Assembly: GCA_041164425.1 (NCBI GenBank)
Contig: JBEAPO010000041.1
Coordinates: 1-26,042 of the forward strand
Length of the DNA: 26,042 nt
Direction of reading: 5' to 3'
Origin: F1-20-MAGs119 sp041164425
GTDB lineage: Bacteria > Actinomycetota > Acidimicrobiia > Acidimicrobiales > Ilumatobacteraceae
Shown here: piece by piece, positions 1 to 8,832 of the stretch
Position numbering within the stretch: the stretch's first letter is position 1
Layout: every line of letters starts with the position of its first letter
Program-made: the position numbers and the translations under genes
The notes under the pieces: generated by a model
The model's database searches: none
What the model was told of the DNA's origin: nothing
The model's input: the letters and a program-made list of their open reading frames with translations, nothing else

Positions 1-349
1 CACTGGTTGTCTTTCCCGAACCCTGGAGGCCGGCCATCAGGACCACGGTCGGAGGCTTGCCCGCGTAGGTGATCTTCAGCGTGTCGCCGCCGAGGATGGC
101 GGTGAGTTCCTGGTTGACGATCTTGACGATCTGCTGGCCCGGATCGAGGGCCTTCGACAGTTCTGCGCCGACCGCCTGCTCGCGAATACGTGCCACGACG
201 TTGCGAGCGACGCTGACGTTGACGTCGGCGTCGAGCAACGCAGCCCGGATCTCGGCCAGGACCTCGTCGACGTCGGACTCGGTGAGACGGCCGCGACCGC
301 GGACCTTGTTGAGAATCGATTCGAATTTCGAACTCAGGCTGTCGAACAT
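1..349 (-). CDS. ffh: Signal recognition particle GTPase Ffh, N-terminal part (cut by window edge)
   Basis: This is the SRP54-type GTPase that binds 4.5S RNA and hydrophobic signal sequences on ribosomes and docks with FtsY to deliver nascent membrane proteins. About 116 codons are visible. They start at an ATG (complement of 347-349) with a typical four-helix N domain opening MFDSLSSKFESILNKVRG. The linker to the G domain follows, and the visible part ends in the G1 P-loop GLQGSGKTT at the window edge. The rest of the G domain and the M domain lie outside the window. The start is 13 bp downstream of the stop of the anti-sigma-like gene, so the gene is probably read through from it or from ftsY. 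ffh and ftsY commonly sit close together in this cluster, but here two regulatory genes separate them. Confidence 0.95.
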   Translation of the reverse strand, partial: MFDSLSSKFESILNKVRGRGRLTESDVDEVLAEIRAALLDADVNVSVARNVVARIREQAVGAELSKALDPGQQIVKIVNQELTAILGGDTLKITYAGKPPTVVLMAGLQGSGKTTS

Positions 350-362
350 GACGCCCGAGAGG

Positions 363-1991
363 CTACCCAACGCTGACGCCGGTCACCTTTCCGTCCACAA
401 TTGCGAGATTGACACGGTTGGTCACGTAATCCATCGTCATCTGGAGGTCTTCACCGTCGCGCGAACTCACCCGAACGAGCCACCCGTTCGACTCGGCGAC
501 CTTCGCCGCCTCGTCCTCGGTGAGACCCACCAGCGCCACCGCTTCGTCCTGGCTCAATGCGGGCACGTCGACAGCGGAACCTTCTGATGAGCCCGACGAA
601 TCAGAGCCACCACCTTCGGGCATAGGTGCGGGCACCGGCTCGACGACGGCATCGTCACCGGGCACATCCGTCTCGGGTGTCGGCACGGCCTGTTCGATGA
701 ACTCGTCTGTGATCGCAAGCACGCTGACGGTGTAGCCGTCCTTCACCGTGTACTCGTAGGAAGGAACCAACCACATCACACTTTCGGCGTCGATGATCGG
801 CGTCAACGATTCCTTCACGCCGGTAATGACGACGGTTTGAACCGTCGGCGCGACCGCCATCGAATCCTCATTGATTGCTGGTTCGGCGATAGCTGGTTCG
901 GTGACACCTTTGCCAACGGGTCCGTAGCCGTACCAACCCGAGAACTTCGGATCACCGAGTCGTTCGATGCCGACAAGTGAACCGACACGCGGGAACTTGG
1001 GACCCTTCTCGAATTCGAGAAGGTTGCCGCCGGCCCACGAGATCGTGCCTCCGTCACCGAAACCGAACGTCCACGACATCGGTGACCGAATATCGCCGAC
1101 ACGCTGCCAAGCGGTGACCGACACCGACCAATTGTCGGCGTACACCTCGATGTCGTCGTCGCGAACCTCGATGCCTGCGTCGTCCATGATCGACTTCGCA
1201 CGTTCGCGCGCTTCGTCTTTCGTGGGCAGGTTCTCGGGAGTCTTCATCTCATCCGGCGCCTCGATCGCAACGGTGGATTCTGTGCCGTCGGACGCCGCGT
1301 CGCTGGAGACCGCGGTGTCGGGAGCGACGGCGGGTTCAGCAGAGCGCGACGTAGTCGCCCAAGCCGACGAGTAGTACCAGTTTTGGTACGCGTCGAATTC
1401 GGGGTCACTGAAACTCACCGACGGAGCCGAACCATCGGTCGGACCAACGACGAATCCGCCACCCTCGTCTTTCTTGCGTTCAATCAGATCGCCTTCGACT
1501 CCGAGCGCTTTCGCGACCGCCTGCATCCGCTTCTTTGTCGGCGCACCCTCCGACTTCCACGACTGTGCCTTGCCGTCGAGTTCGGGTAGGTCGCCGTCGA
1601 CTTCGTACTCGACCGTCATCACCGGTAACCCTGGGGTAACCGCCATCTTGCTGTCGGCCGTCGCTGCATCGGCGGCAGTTTCGGCCGCACCGGCCGTGCG
1701 AGACGACAGAGTCGACTGCTCGGCCGAGAACACGATCGGTTCGATGTCGCCACCCGAACCGCCGCGCGTCACCGCCACGACAACGGCAATTGCACCGACG
1801 GCCACCGCACCCGCAGTGATCCAACGAACCGTTCGCCGCGGCTTGACGACTTCGACAATCTCGGGGGTTTCGCTCGACATGATGTGTCCTTTCAGTTCAC
1901 GGGCCCGACTGCTGTTTGTCGGGTCGAGGGATGCTTCGGCCGGAACGGGGTCGATGCGCGCGATTCGTTCGAAGATCTCGTCGTCGGTCAT
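363..1991 (-). CDS. Anti-sigma-factor-like single-pass membrane protein with C-terminal I78/potato-inhibitor-I-like domain
   Basis: This 542-residue protein has three visible parts. Residues 1-55 are a short cytoplasmic segment. One transmembrane helix spans about 56-75 (WITAGAVAVGAIAVVVAV). A long outer region follows, acidic and rich in Pro, Ala and Ser. The last ~60 residues look like a potato-inhibitor-I / I78 fold: a GLTEDEAAKVAESNGW helix, then VTMDY-like MTMDYVTNRVNL and a final DGKVTGV strand. The ATG overlaps the stop of the upstream ECF sigma gene (ATGA) and has a strong AAGGAGGG ribosome site, so the two are translationally coupled. A membrane protein coupled to an ECF sigma is usually its anti-sigma factor. 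I see no HxxxCxxC zinc anti-sigma motif, so that role rests on context. A short repeat (AIAEPAINED-like) occurs near the middle. Confidence 0.75.
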   Translation of the reverse strand: MTDDEIFERIARIDPVPAEASLDPTNSSRARELKGHIMSSETPEIVEVVKPRRTVRWITAGAVAVGAIAVVVAVTRGGSGGDIEPIVFSAEQSTLSSRTAGAAETAADAATADSKMAVTPGLPVMTVEYEVDGDLPELDGKAQSWKSEGAPTKKRMQAVAKALGVEGDLIERKKDEGGGFVVGPTDGSAPSVSFSDPEFDAYQNWYYSSAWATTSRSAEPAVAPDTAVSSDAASDGTESTVAIEAPDEMKTPENLPTKDEARERAKSIMDDAGIEVRDDDIEVYADNWSVSVTAWQRVGDIRSPMSWTFGFGDGGTISWAGGNLLEFEKGPKFPRVGSLVGIERLGDPKFSGWYGYGPVGKGVTEPAIAEPAINEDSMAVAPTVQTVVITGVKESLTPIIDAESVMWLVPSYEYTVKDGYTVSVLAITDEFIEQAVPTPETDVPGDDAVVEPVPAPMPEGGGSDSSGSSEGSAVDVPALSQDEAVALVGLTEDEAAKVAESNGWLVRVSSRDGEDLQMTMDYVTNRVNLAIVDGKVTGVSVG

Positions 1992-2554
1992 CGTTCCCTC
2001 CTTTCGGTCTCGGCTTCAACGGCTGTATGTCCCCCATCCACGCTTTTCTTTCCGGATGTTTCTCCGCTCTCAAGAAGGACCGCAAGATCGCGCCGCGCCC
2101 TGTGGAGACGGATGCTCGCCGCATTCGGCGTAATGCCAAGCACTTGAGCAATCTCACCCGCACCGAATCCTTCCCACGCTGACAAACGCAGGACCTCACG
2201 TTGCTCTTCGTCGAGGCGCGCAAGCGCCACTTCGAGATCGAGGTCGGTCGTCGACACCTCGTGTGTCTGCGGCTCTGCGGCGACGCGATCGCGCAACCGT
2301 TTGCGTCGCACCGTCGAACGACGCTGGTTTGACAGGCAACGTCGAGCCACACCCAAACACCACGGCACCACCGCCGAATCGGGCACTTCGTCGATTCGGC
2401 GCCACACCACGGTGAACGTCTCGGCGACGACGTCATCAGTCTCGTCGCCACCACCTCGTCGACGCACGTAACGCTGGACCGGTACGTAGGCGGCATCGAA
2501 AACGGTTTCGAAACGTGCTCGCCGATCCGCAACGGCTGGTGCTGTGCCTCCCAT
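1988..2554 (-). CDS. ECF-type RNA polymerase sigma factor
   Basis: This 188-residue protein has the two-domain ECF layout. Region 2 covers about residues 14-80, with a helix containing DETDDVVAETFTVVW and then a basic RRCLSNQRRSTVRRKR segment. Region 4 covers about 105-160, with LARLDEEQREVLRLSAWEG followed by the helix-turn-helix EIAQVLGITPNAASIRLHRAR. It would direct RNA polymerase to a small stress or envelope regulon. The ATG at 2554 lies 33 bp after the ftsY stop and has no clear ribosome site, so it may be expressed partly by read-through. The stop overlaps the start of the membrane protein that probably restrains it. The C-terminal ~25 residues are charged and unstructured. The assignment to sigma-70 family ECF is firm; the target promoters are unknown. 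Confidence 0.92.
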   Translation of the reverse strand: MGGTAPAVADRRARFETVFDAAYVPVQRYVRRRGGGDETDDVVAETFTVVWRRIDEVPDSAVVPWCLGVARRCLSNQRRSTVRRKRLRDRVAAEPQTHEVSTTDLDLEVALARLDEEQREVLRLSAWEGFGAGEIAQVLGITPNAASIRLHRARRDLAVLLESGETSGKKSVDGGHTAVEAETERRER

Positions 2555-2587
2555 GCCGGGTGATTGTCCGCTTCGTGCCCGAATCTT

Positions 2588-3727
2588 TCAGGACTCCGTA
2601 GCGAAGAGTTCCTTCACGTACTCGTCGGGGTCGAAGGCGACGAGGTCGTCGATGGTCTCGCCCAGGCCGACGAGCTTCACGGGGATGCCCAACTGGGTTT
2701 CGATGGCAAAGACGATGCCGCCCTTTGCCGTCCCGTCGAGCTTCGTCAGAACGACACCCGTCACGTTGGTTGCTTCGGCGAACTGCGTGGCCTGCGACAA
2801 GCCGTTCTGGCCGGTGGTCGCATCGATGACGAGAAGAACCTCGGTGACTGTTCCCGCCTCTTTTTCAGCGACGCGACGGACCTTCTTCAGTTCCTCCATC
2901 AGATTCGTCTTGTTCTGAAGACGGCCCGCCGTGTCGGCAAGCACCAGGTCACAGCCGCGCGCGGCTGCGCTCTGAACGGCGTCGAAGATCACCGCGCTCG
3001 GGTCGCCACCCTCGCTGCCCCGTACCACGGGCACGCCCGCTCGATCGGCCCAGGTTTCCAACTGTTCACCTGCGGCCGCGCGGAACGTGTCGCCGGCGGC
3101 CAAGAGAAGGTTGCGCCCGTTGGCCTTCTGCGCGAAGGCAACCTTGCCGATTGTCGTCGTCTTGCCGACCCCGTTCACGCCGACGAAAAGCCAGATGTTC
3201 GGCTGCTTTACCGATTCATCGAAAGTCAGGGCACGGGCGTTCGCGCTGAGCTGCGCGGTCATTTCGGCCTGCAGCGCATCGACGAGCGCGCGCGGGTCGG
3301 CAATCTCCTTCTTGTCGACGCGCGCTTTCAGTCCGTCGAGCAACGCGGTGGTGACTGCCAGGCCGACATCGGCGCGTAGCAAAGTCTCTTCGAGGTCGTC
3401 CCACGTCTCGGCGGTGATCTTTTCCTTCGCGCGCACACCGGCGAATGCGCCGGTGAAGATGCCCGCGGCCTTGGCAAACCTTCGCTTCGGCGCAACTGTC
3501 TCGGCCGGGACAACCGGTTCTGCTTCTGACTCTGGTTCTGGTTCTGGGACCGGCGCTGTCTCGACTTCGACAACCGGTTCCGGAGCCTGAACCTCGACCG
3601 GCGCAGCGGGTGCAACCACTTCGGCGGGCGGAGCCTGTGCCTTGCGGCGGTTGAGAACGACAACACCGAGGCCGAACGCGACGACGAGACCGACGAGGAG
3701 AAGAAGTATGAGGGGTGCGTTGTCCAT
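2588..3727 (-). CDS. ftsY: Signal recognition particle receptor FtsY
   Basis: This is the SRP receptor GTPase, partner of Ffh in co-translational targeting to the membrane. In its 379 residues I see a transmembrane helix at 6-25 (LILLLLVGLVVAFGLGVVVL), then an acidic Pro/Glu/Val-rich linker to about residue 80 (runs such as PVPEPEPESEAEP). The N domain runs from about 85 to 165, followed by the G domain. The G domain carries P-loop GVNGVGKT (183-190), DTFRAAA, DTAGRL (265-270) and TKLDGTAKGG (328-337). A membrane-anchored FtsY is common in actinomycetes, whereas E. coli FtsY lacks a true TM helix. The ATG at 3727 is 7 bp after the smc stop, so smc and ftsY form one unit. The acidic linker gives a small stretch of simple GGTTCT-type repeats near 3520-3550. 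Confidence 0.97.
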   Translation of the reverse strand: MDNAPLILLLLVGLVVAFGLGVVVLNRRKAQAPPAEVVAPAAPVEVQAPEPVVEVETAPVPEPEPESEAEPVVPAETVAPKRRFAKAAGIFTGAFAGVRAKEKITAETWDDLEETLLRADVGLAVTTALLDGLKARVDKKEIADPRALVDALQAEMTAQLSANARALTFDESVKQPNIWLFVGVNGVGKTTTIGKVAFAQKANGRNLLLAAGDTFRAAAGEQLETWADRAGVPVVRGSEGGDPSAVIFDAVQSAAARGCDLVLADTAGRLQNKTNLMEELKKVRRVAEKEAGTVTEVLLVIDATTGQNGLSQATQFAEATNVTGVVLTKLDGTAKGGIVFAIETQLGIPVKLVGLGETIDDLVAFDPDEYVKELFATES

Positions 3728-3734
3728 GACCTGC

Positions 3735-6700
3735 TCAGTTCGTGTTCGAGGCGCGTTCGACGATCACCTTTGACGAACCGCCCGGCTGCATCGTGACTCC
3801 GAGCAGGCAGTCGGCGGCCTCCATCGTGCGCTTCTGGTGGCTGACGACGAGAAGCTGTGCATCACGGCGGAACTCACCGAGGAGGCCGAGGAAGCGGGAG
3901 AGGTTGACGTCGTCGAGGGCCGCCTCGACTTCGTCCATCACGTAGAAGGGCGAGGGTCGACTGCGGAAGACTGCGAAGAGGAATGCGAGTGCGGTCAGTG
4001 AGCGTTCACCACCCGAGAGCAGCGACAACTTCTTCACGTTCTTGCCCCCCGGACGCGCCTCGACCTCGATACCGGTGTTCAGGAGATCCTCGGGGAGGGT
4101 CAACGTGAGACGGCCCGAGCCACCCGGGAACAGTCCGCCGAAGAGCTCTTGGAAGTTGCGGGCGACGTCGTGGAAAGCGGTGCCGAAGACCGATTGGATT
4201 TCCTCGTCGACCGCCTTGATGACGCGCAACAAGTCGCGACGGGTGTTGCGAACATCTTCCAGCTGAGCCTCGAGAAATTCGTGGCGCTTTTGCAGTTCCG
4301 TGAACTCCTGGAGCGCGAGCGGGTTGATCGGACCCATGAGACGAAGCTCACGCTCGAGTTCGCGCACGCGCGCAATCGGCACGACGCCCTCGGGAAGCGG
4401 CGGCATCTCGACGGCCTCGGCTGCGTCGGGCTCGACCTCCAGGTCGCGACGCAACGCCTCGACGGATGCTTCCAGTCGCATGCGCACCTCGGCCTCGTCG
4501 ATTTCGATGCGTCGACCGCGCTCACGCTGTTCGTCGAGTTCACGTTCGGTTGTCTGGCGTTCACGACGCGCTGTGTCGAGCCGCGCAGCAACCTCGCGCA
4601 CTTCGTCGCTTTGACGGCGACGTGCCTCGTGCAGTTCGACGAGAAGGGCCTCGGTCGTGATCCGGTGACGGTCGACGAGATCGCTGAGACCGACGATCGC
4701 GTCAAAAGCGCGCTGTAGTCGCATGCGCTGTTCGGCCGCCTGCGCACGGGCTTCGGCATCGGCAGCGAGACGCGATTCGGTTTCGTCGAGACGGCGTCGC
4801 ACGAACTGCTGACGCTCGACGAGCCCGACCGACTTCACCTCGAGGTCCTTGCGGCGCAACGCGAGCCGTGAGGCCTCGGCGTCGAGACCCGCACGCGCGG
4901 CTCCGATGGCGCGCATCGTTTCGGCCTCCATCGCCTCGTCGGCCTCGAGACGCGGCAACACGGCGTCGAGTTCGGCAATACGTGACGCCGCGCGCTCGAG
5001 ACGACCGGATACATCATCGCGCTGCGAACGCACTGCATCGAGTTCGGCGATGACCTCACGTCGTTCACCCGTCACGCGCTGCAAGCTGTCGGCGGCAGCG
5101 AGTCGCGCGCGCGTCAGTTGTTCGTGTCGACGTTCGAGTTCGGCGACCGAGTCTCGGGACGATTGCATCTCGGCGCGGGTGCGGGCGAGTTCACCCGCGC
5201 GACGTTCGGATTCCGTGTTCGCTTCGGTCTGTCGCGCGACGGCATCTTCGAGCGCTGCTGCCGTGACCGCGTCGGCCTGACCACCGATGCGCCACCCCGA
5301 CGGGGCAAAGCGATCGCCGCGACGGGTGACCACGTGCAGGGTCGGGTTGGCGAGAGCGACATCGACCGCCGTGGCCCACGAATCAGCGATGAAGGCTCGC
5401 GCCAACAACGTGTCGAGCAGCGCCTCGATGCCCCCGGCGTCGGGTCCGGCCGCACGAACGAGCCCACGCACCGGTCGGGTTCCGACCGGTGGAGTCTGCG
5501 CGGTTTCGCGCATGCCGCCCAGCGCCAACACCGCGCCGTTCACGTTCAACGCATCGAGGCTGGACAACGCGGCCCGTGCCGCTGCTGCATCACGCATCAC
5601 GATGCCGGCGACCGCGTCACCGAGGGCGGCGTGGACAGCAGCCTCCCAGCCGTCTTCGATGCGGATGAGATCGACGAGTGCACCGACCACGCCGCTCACG
5701 TCGGCGAGGTGCTGGAGGCCGGCGCGGCTGCGCGCCGTTTCCAGAGCCTCCCGCAGCACCTCGACACGCGCGTTCCAGTGCGCCAATGACGCAGCTGCAT
5801 TCGTTCCCGCTTGTGTCGCCGTGTCGAGAGCCGCCTCGGCCGCGACCCGACGCTCGGACTGACCCCGCACCTCTTCTTCGATGCGTTTCGCTGCGCCTTC
5901 GGCCGATTCATATTCATTGCCGAGTCGTTCGACGTCGGCTGCGAGACGCAACGCACGGTCCTCGAGTTGCGCGATGCGCGTCGCGACTCGCTGCAGTTCG
6001 GCACGGTCGCGTTCGTCGTTGGCGCGCAAAGTCCGCAATTCACCACGCACCTCGGCGGCGGCACTTGCCGCGATCGGTGTCGGCATTTCGGGCACGTCGT
6101 CGTCGCCCGCCACCTCGCGACGTGTCGCGAAGTCGGCCTCATCTTGCTCGAGAGCCTCGCGTTCGGGGTCGACCAGTGAAAGTTCGGCGTCGATCGCCCC
6201 GAGTTCCTCACGCAACGCAGCGGCATCGACTTCGAGCGACGCCATCACGTCGGCATCCATGAACTGGCTGCGATCACGCTCCATCGACCTGCGCCGTTCG
6301 GCGAGCAACGCGGCAAGCCCACGCGCGCGCTCGCGCAACTGTTCGACTCGCACCAACTGGTCACTGACACCCGTGTCACCGAGCGCGGTGAGCTCGGCCT
6401 CGGAAGACAACACCACCGTGTCGAGCTCGGCAAGACGCGCTCGGAGTTCCTGCTCGGTGCGCACCCCGTTCGCCTTGTCTCCCGCCAACGCAACCAGGCG
6501 CGCACGGGTCGAGGCGATTTCTCTGCCGGCCACGTAGATCTGCAGGGCCTTCAGTTCGGTGACGAGTTCCCCATGCCGACGCGCGGCCTCGGCCTGACGC
6601 TCGAGCGGGCGCAACTGCCGGCGAACCTCGCGAATGAGGTCCTGCACGCGCAGCAAATTCGCTTCGGTGCTGTCGAGACGCCTCTCGGCCTTCTCCTTGC

Positions 6701-7217
6701 GCTTCCGGTACTTCAGCACGCCGGCCGCCTCTTCGATGATCGCACGTCGATCTTCGGGACGCGCGTTCAACACTGCGTCGATCTGGCCCTGACTGATGAT
6801 CACGTGCTGCTGGCGACCGACACCCGCATCGGACAAGAGCTCCTGCACGTCGAGGAGTCGGCATTCGACGCCGTTGATCGAGTACTCGCTCTCACCGGAT
6901 CGGAAGAGCGTTCGGCCGACTGTCACCTCGGTGAACTCGATCGGCAGGAGGCCCGCAGAGTTGTCGAGGGTCAGCACGACCTCGGCGCGACCGAGTGCGG
7001 GTCGCTTTTCGGTACCGGCGAAGATGACGTCGTCCATCTTCTGACTGCGGACGGCCGACGGCGCCTGCGCGCCGAGAACCCAGGCGATTGCATCGACAAC
7101 GTTCGACTTGCCCGAACCGTTCGGTCCGACGACGACGGTGACCCCGGGTTCCAGCTCCATCACCGTCGTGTCAGCGAAGGATTTGAAGCCTTTCAGGGTC
7201 AGGGACTTGAGAAACAC
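3735..7217 (-). CDS. smc: Chromosome segregation protein SMC
   Basis: This is the core ATPase of the SMC-ScpAB condensin complex, which compacts and separates sister origins. At 1160 residues it is normal length. Visible in order: Walker A GPNGSGKS (31-38), a QIDAVLNARPEDRR stretch, a long coiled coil rich in Arg/Glu/Ala, a hinge around 500-650 with glycine-rich strands (for example HAALGDAVAGIVMRD), a second coiled coil, the ABC signature LSGGERS (from ~1067), Walker B FYVMDEVEAALDD (aspartate ~1095) and an H-loop VSHQ (~1126). The start is a GTG at 7217; a TAAGTT element lies 9 nt upstream of it on the coding strand, with no obvious -35. scpA and scpB are not in the window. The gap to mutM is 53 bp and to ftsY 7 bp. 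Confidence 0.97.
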   Translation of the reverse strand: MFLKSLTLKGFKSFADTTVMELEPGVTVVVGPNGSGKSNVVDAIAWVLGAQAPSAVRSQKMDDVIFAGTEKRPALGRAEVVLTLDNSAGLLPIEFTEVTVGRTLFRSGESEYSINGVECRLLDVQELLSDAGVGRQQHVIISQGQIDAVLNARPEDRRAIIEEAAGVLKYRKRKEKAERRLDSTEANLLRVQDLIREVRRQLRPLERQAEAARRHGELVTELKALQIYVAGREIASTRARLVALAGDKANGVRTEQELRARLAELDTVVLSSEAELTALGDTGVSDQLVRVEQLRERARGLAALLAERRRSMERDRSQFMDADVMASLEVDAAALREELGAIDAELSLVDPEREALEQDEADFATRREVAGDDDVPEMPTPIAASAAAEVRGELRTLRANDERDRAELQRVATRIAQLEDRALRLAADVERLGNEYESAEGAAKRIEEEVRGQSERRVAAEAALDTATQAGTNAAASLAHWNARVEVLREALETARSRAGLQHLADVSGVVGALVDLIRIEDGWEAAVHAALGDAVAGIVMRDAAAARAALSSLDALNVNGAVLALGGMRETAQTPPVGTRPVRGLVRAAGPDAGGIEALLDTLLARAFIADSWATAVDVALANPTLHVVTRRGDRFAPSGWRIGGQADAVTAAALEDAVARQTEANTESERRAGELARTRAEMQSSRDSVAELERRHEQLTRARLAAADSLQRVTGERREVIAELDAVRSQRDDVSGRLERAASRIAELDAVLPRLEADEAMEAETMRAIGAARAGLDAEASRLALRRKDLEVKSVGLVERQQFVRRRLDETESRLAADAEARAQAAEQRMRLQRAFDAIVGLSDLVDRHRITTEALLVELHEARRRQSDEVREVAARLDTARRERQTTERELDEQRERGRRIEIDEAEVRMRLEASVEALRRDLEVEPDAAEAVEMPPLPEGVVPIARVRELERELRLMGPINPLALQEFTELQKRHEFLEAQLEDVRNTRRDLLRVIKAVDEEIQSVFGTAFHDVARNFQELFGGLFPGGSGRLTLTLPEDLLNTGIEVEARPGGKNVKKLSLLSGGERSLTALAFLFAVFRSRPSPFYVMDEVEAALDDVNLSRFLGLLGEFRRDAQLLVVSHQKRTMEAADCLLGVTMQPGGSSKVIVERASNTN

Positions 7218-7226
7218 AGCGAACCG

Positions 7227-7232
7227 AACTTA
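7227..7232 (-). promoter_or_regulatory. Possible -10 element upstream of smc
   Basis: On the minus strand TAAGTT fits TANNNT and ends 9 nt before the smc GTG, in the 53-bp mutM-smc gap. There is no good -35 at the usual distance, so this may be chance. An 11-bp odd palindrome (ATCGGGCCGAT, 7237-7247) lies just upstream and could be an operator or coincidence. Confidence 0.25.
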
Positions 7233-7270
7233 CAAGATCGGGCCGATTCGGACCGCCTTCGCGAGACCGC

Positions 7271-8113
7271 TCAGCGCTGGCAAACGGGGCAGAAATGCGT
7301 CGAGCGGCCCGCCCCGGTGACGCGGCGGATGATGCCTCGCCCACAGGTGATGCATCGCTCCCCCACCCGCGCATAGACACGGTGTTCGGTCTGGAAGATT
7401 CCCTCACGGCCGAGTGCATCGACGTACTGCGTGTCGGAAAGCGTCGACCCGCCGGCGGCGACGGCCTCGCGCAGCACCTCGACGGTCGCACGGTGCAGCA
7501 CCCTGAACTGGGCGGTTGTCATAGTGTCGACACGACGATCCCAGCGCAGGCGCGCGCGGTGCATGATCTCGTCGGCGTAGATGTTGCCGATCCCCGCGAT
7601 GACTCCTTGATCCAGCAACACCGCCTTTAGGCCGCGACGTCGCCCTGCGATGGCTCCACGGAAGGCATCGAAGCCAAAGTCGTCGACAAGCGGATCGAGA
7701 CCGAGACGTCCGACCTCGGGCACGAGGTCGTCGTCGGGGTTGTACACCACCACCTCACCGAAAGTTCGCGGGTCGACGAACCTCAATTCGACCGGTTTCG
7801 CGCCACCGCGCTCGAGCCGCAGGACGACGTGCGTGTGGGGTTCACGCGCCGATTCCGGTGCAGCAAGCAACAGCCGACCACTCATCCTCAGGTGCACCAT
7901 CATCGAATTGCCGTTTGCCATGTCGAAAAAGAGGTACTTCCCCCGACGATGCGTCCGGACGAAGGTTTCACCCAGCAAACCCGTTCGCACCACGTGAGGA
8001 CCGGTGCGACGAACGCTGCGTAATCGGCCGATTTCGACGGCAGCGACCCGCGAGCCGACAACCGCTGCATCGAGCGACCGACGAACGGTTTCGACCTCGG
8101 GCAGTTCAGGCAT
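7271..8113 (-). CDS. mutM: Formamidopyrimidine-DNA glycosylase (Fpg/MutM)
   Basis: This is a base-excision repair glycosylase / AP lyase that removes 8-oxoguanine and ring-opened purines. The 280 residues begin MPELPEVETVRRSL, giving the catalytic Pro2 and Glu3 after Met removal. The hairpin lysine is in RRGKYLFF. The helix-two-turn-helix shows VIAGIGNIYADEI. The C-terminal zinc finger is complete, with Cys254, Cys257, Cys275 and Cys278 (CITC ... CPVC) and an arginine in GAGRST. All hallmark residues are present, so the enzyme should be active. It starts 8 bp after the rnc stop. The rnc-mutM-smc order is typical of actinomycetes. A Nei-type paralogue is unlikely given the canonical N-terminus and context. 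Confidence 0.96.
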   Translation of the reverse strand: MPELPEVETVRRSLDAAVVGSRVAAVEIGRLRSVRRTGPHVVRTGLLGETFVRTHRRGKYLFFDMANGNSMMVHLRMSGRLLLAAPESAREPHTHVVLRLERGGAKPVELRFVDPRTFGEVVVYNPDDDLVPEVGRLGLDPLVDDFGFDAFRGAIAGRRRGLKAVLLDQGVIAGIGNIYADEIMHRARLRWDRRVDTMTTAQFRVLHRATVEVLREAVAAGGSTLSDTQYVDALGREGIFQTEHRVYARVGERCITCGRGIIRRVTGAGRSTHFCPVCQR

Positions 8114-8121
8114 CTCACTCG

Positions 8122-8832
8122 TCAGTCGTCGGTTGGAGCAGGCAAGGCGACGAGAGCTGCCTCGGCGGCCATCTGCTCGGCGTTCTTCTTCGATGGACCC
8201 GTACCGACAGCCTCGACATCTCCAACGACGACGCGCGCGGTGAACGTCTTTGCGTGGTCAGGACCATCGCTTTCGACCGCATAACGCGGCGCGGAGAAGC
8301 CCAACCGAGCCGCGCGTTCCTGCAACACCGTCTTCGCGTCGAGTTTGTCGATGTTCGGCAATGCACGTTGCATCGCGGGGAGCAGGAGACGTTTCACCTT
8401 TTCGTAGGCGACCATCGGCCCGGCATCGAGATACACCGCACCAATGACGGCTTCGAACGCATCCGAGAGAATTGACGTCTTTTTTCGACCCCCCGCAGCA
8501 TCCTCGCCGCGCCCCAAGAGGAGCGCCGGGCCCACATTGACTTGACGTGCCAGATCGGCGAGCGCATTCGCGTTCACGACACTCTTGCGCAGGTCCGTCA
8601 GTCGACCTTCGGGCAGGTCACCGAATGTCGTGTAGGCAATGTCGGCCACGACCCACCCGAGAACGGCATCGCCAAGGAATTCGAGACGTTCGTTCGACTC
8701 GGCTGCGTCAACCTCGGCCTGCCAAGAACGGTGCTGCATCGCGCGCAACAGCAGCGACTGATCGGCGAACTCGTGGTCGAAGCCCGCGGTCAGCCGGGCG
8801 AGCGCGTCAGGATCCGGATGAGACTCGGCCAT
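8122..8832 (-). CDS. rnc: Ribonuclease III
   Basis: This is a double-strand-specific endoribonuclease that processes rRNA precursors and structured mRNAs. From the ATG at 8832 it has 236 residues. The catalytic signature NERLEFLGDAVL supplies Glu51 and Asp55, and SDAFEAVIGAVYLD supplies Asp124 and Glu127. A dsRNA-binding domain occupies about 160-232 (KTVLQERAARLG ... GPSKKNAEQMAAEAAL). An in-frame GTG at 8853 would add seven residues. Both starts lie inside the 3' end of acpP (26 or 47 bp overlap) and neither has a clear ribosome site, so translation is probably coupled to acpP. I chose the ATG because the family rarely needs the extra residues, but the GTG cannot be excluded. Confidence 0.95.
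   Translation of the reverse strand: MAESHPDPDALARLTAGFDHEFADQSLLLRAMQHRSWQAEVDAAESNERLEFLGDAVLGWVVADIAYTTFGDLPEGRLTDLRKSVVNANALADLARQVNVGPALLLGRGEDAAGGRKKTSILSDAFEAVIGAVYLDAGPMVAYEKVKRLLLPAMQRALPNIDKLDAKTVLQERAARLGFSAPRYAVESDGPDHAKTFTARVVVGDVEAVGTGPSKKNAEQMAAEAALVALPAPTDD

Noticed and set aside
3500..3600. Simple GGTTCT-like repeats resembling a microsatellite
   Set aside because: They encode the Pro/Glu linker of FtsY, which is commonly low-complexity.
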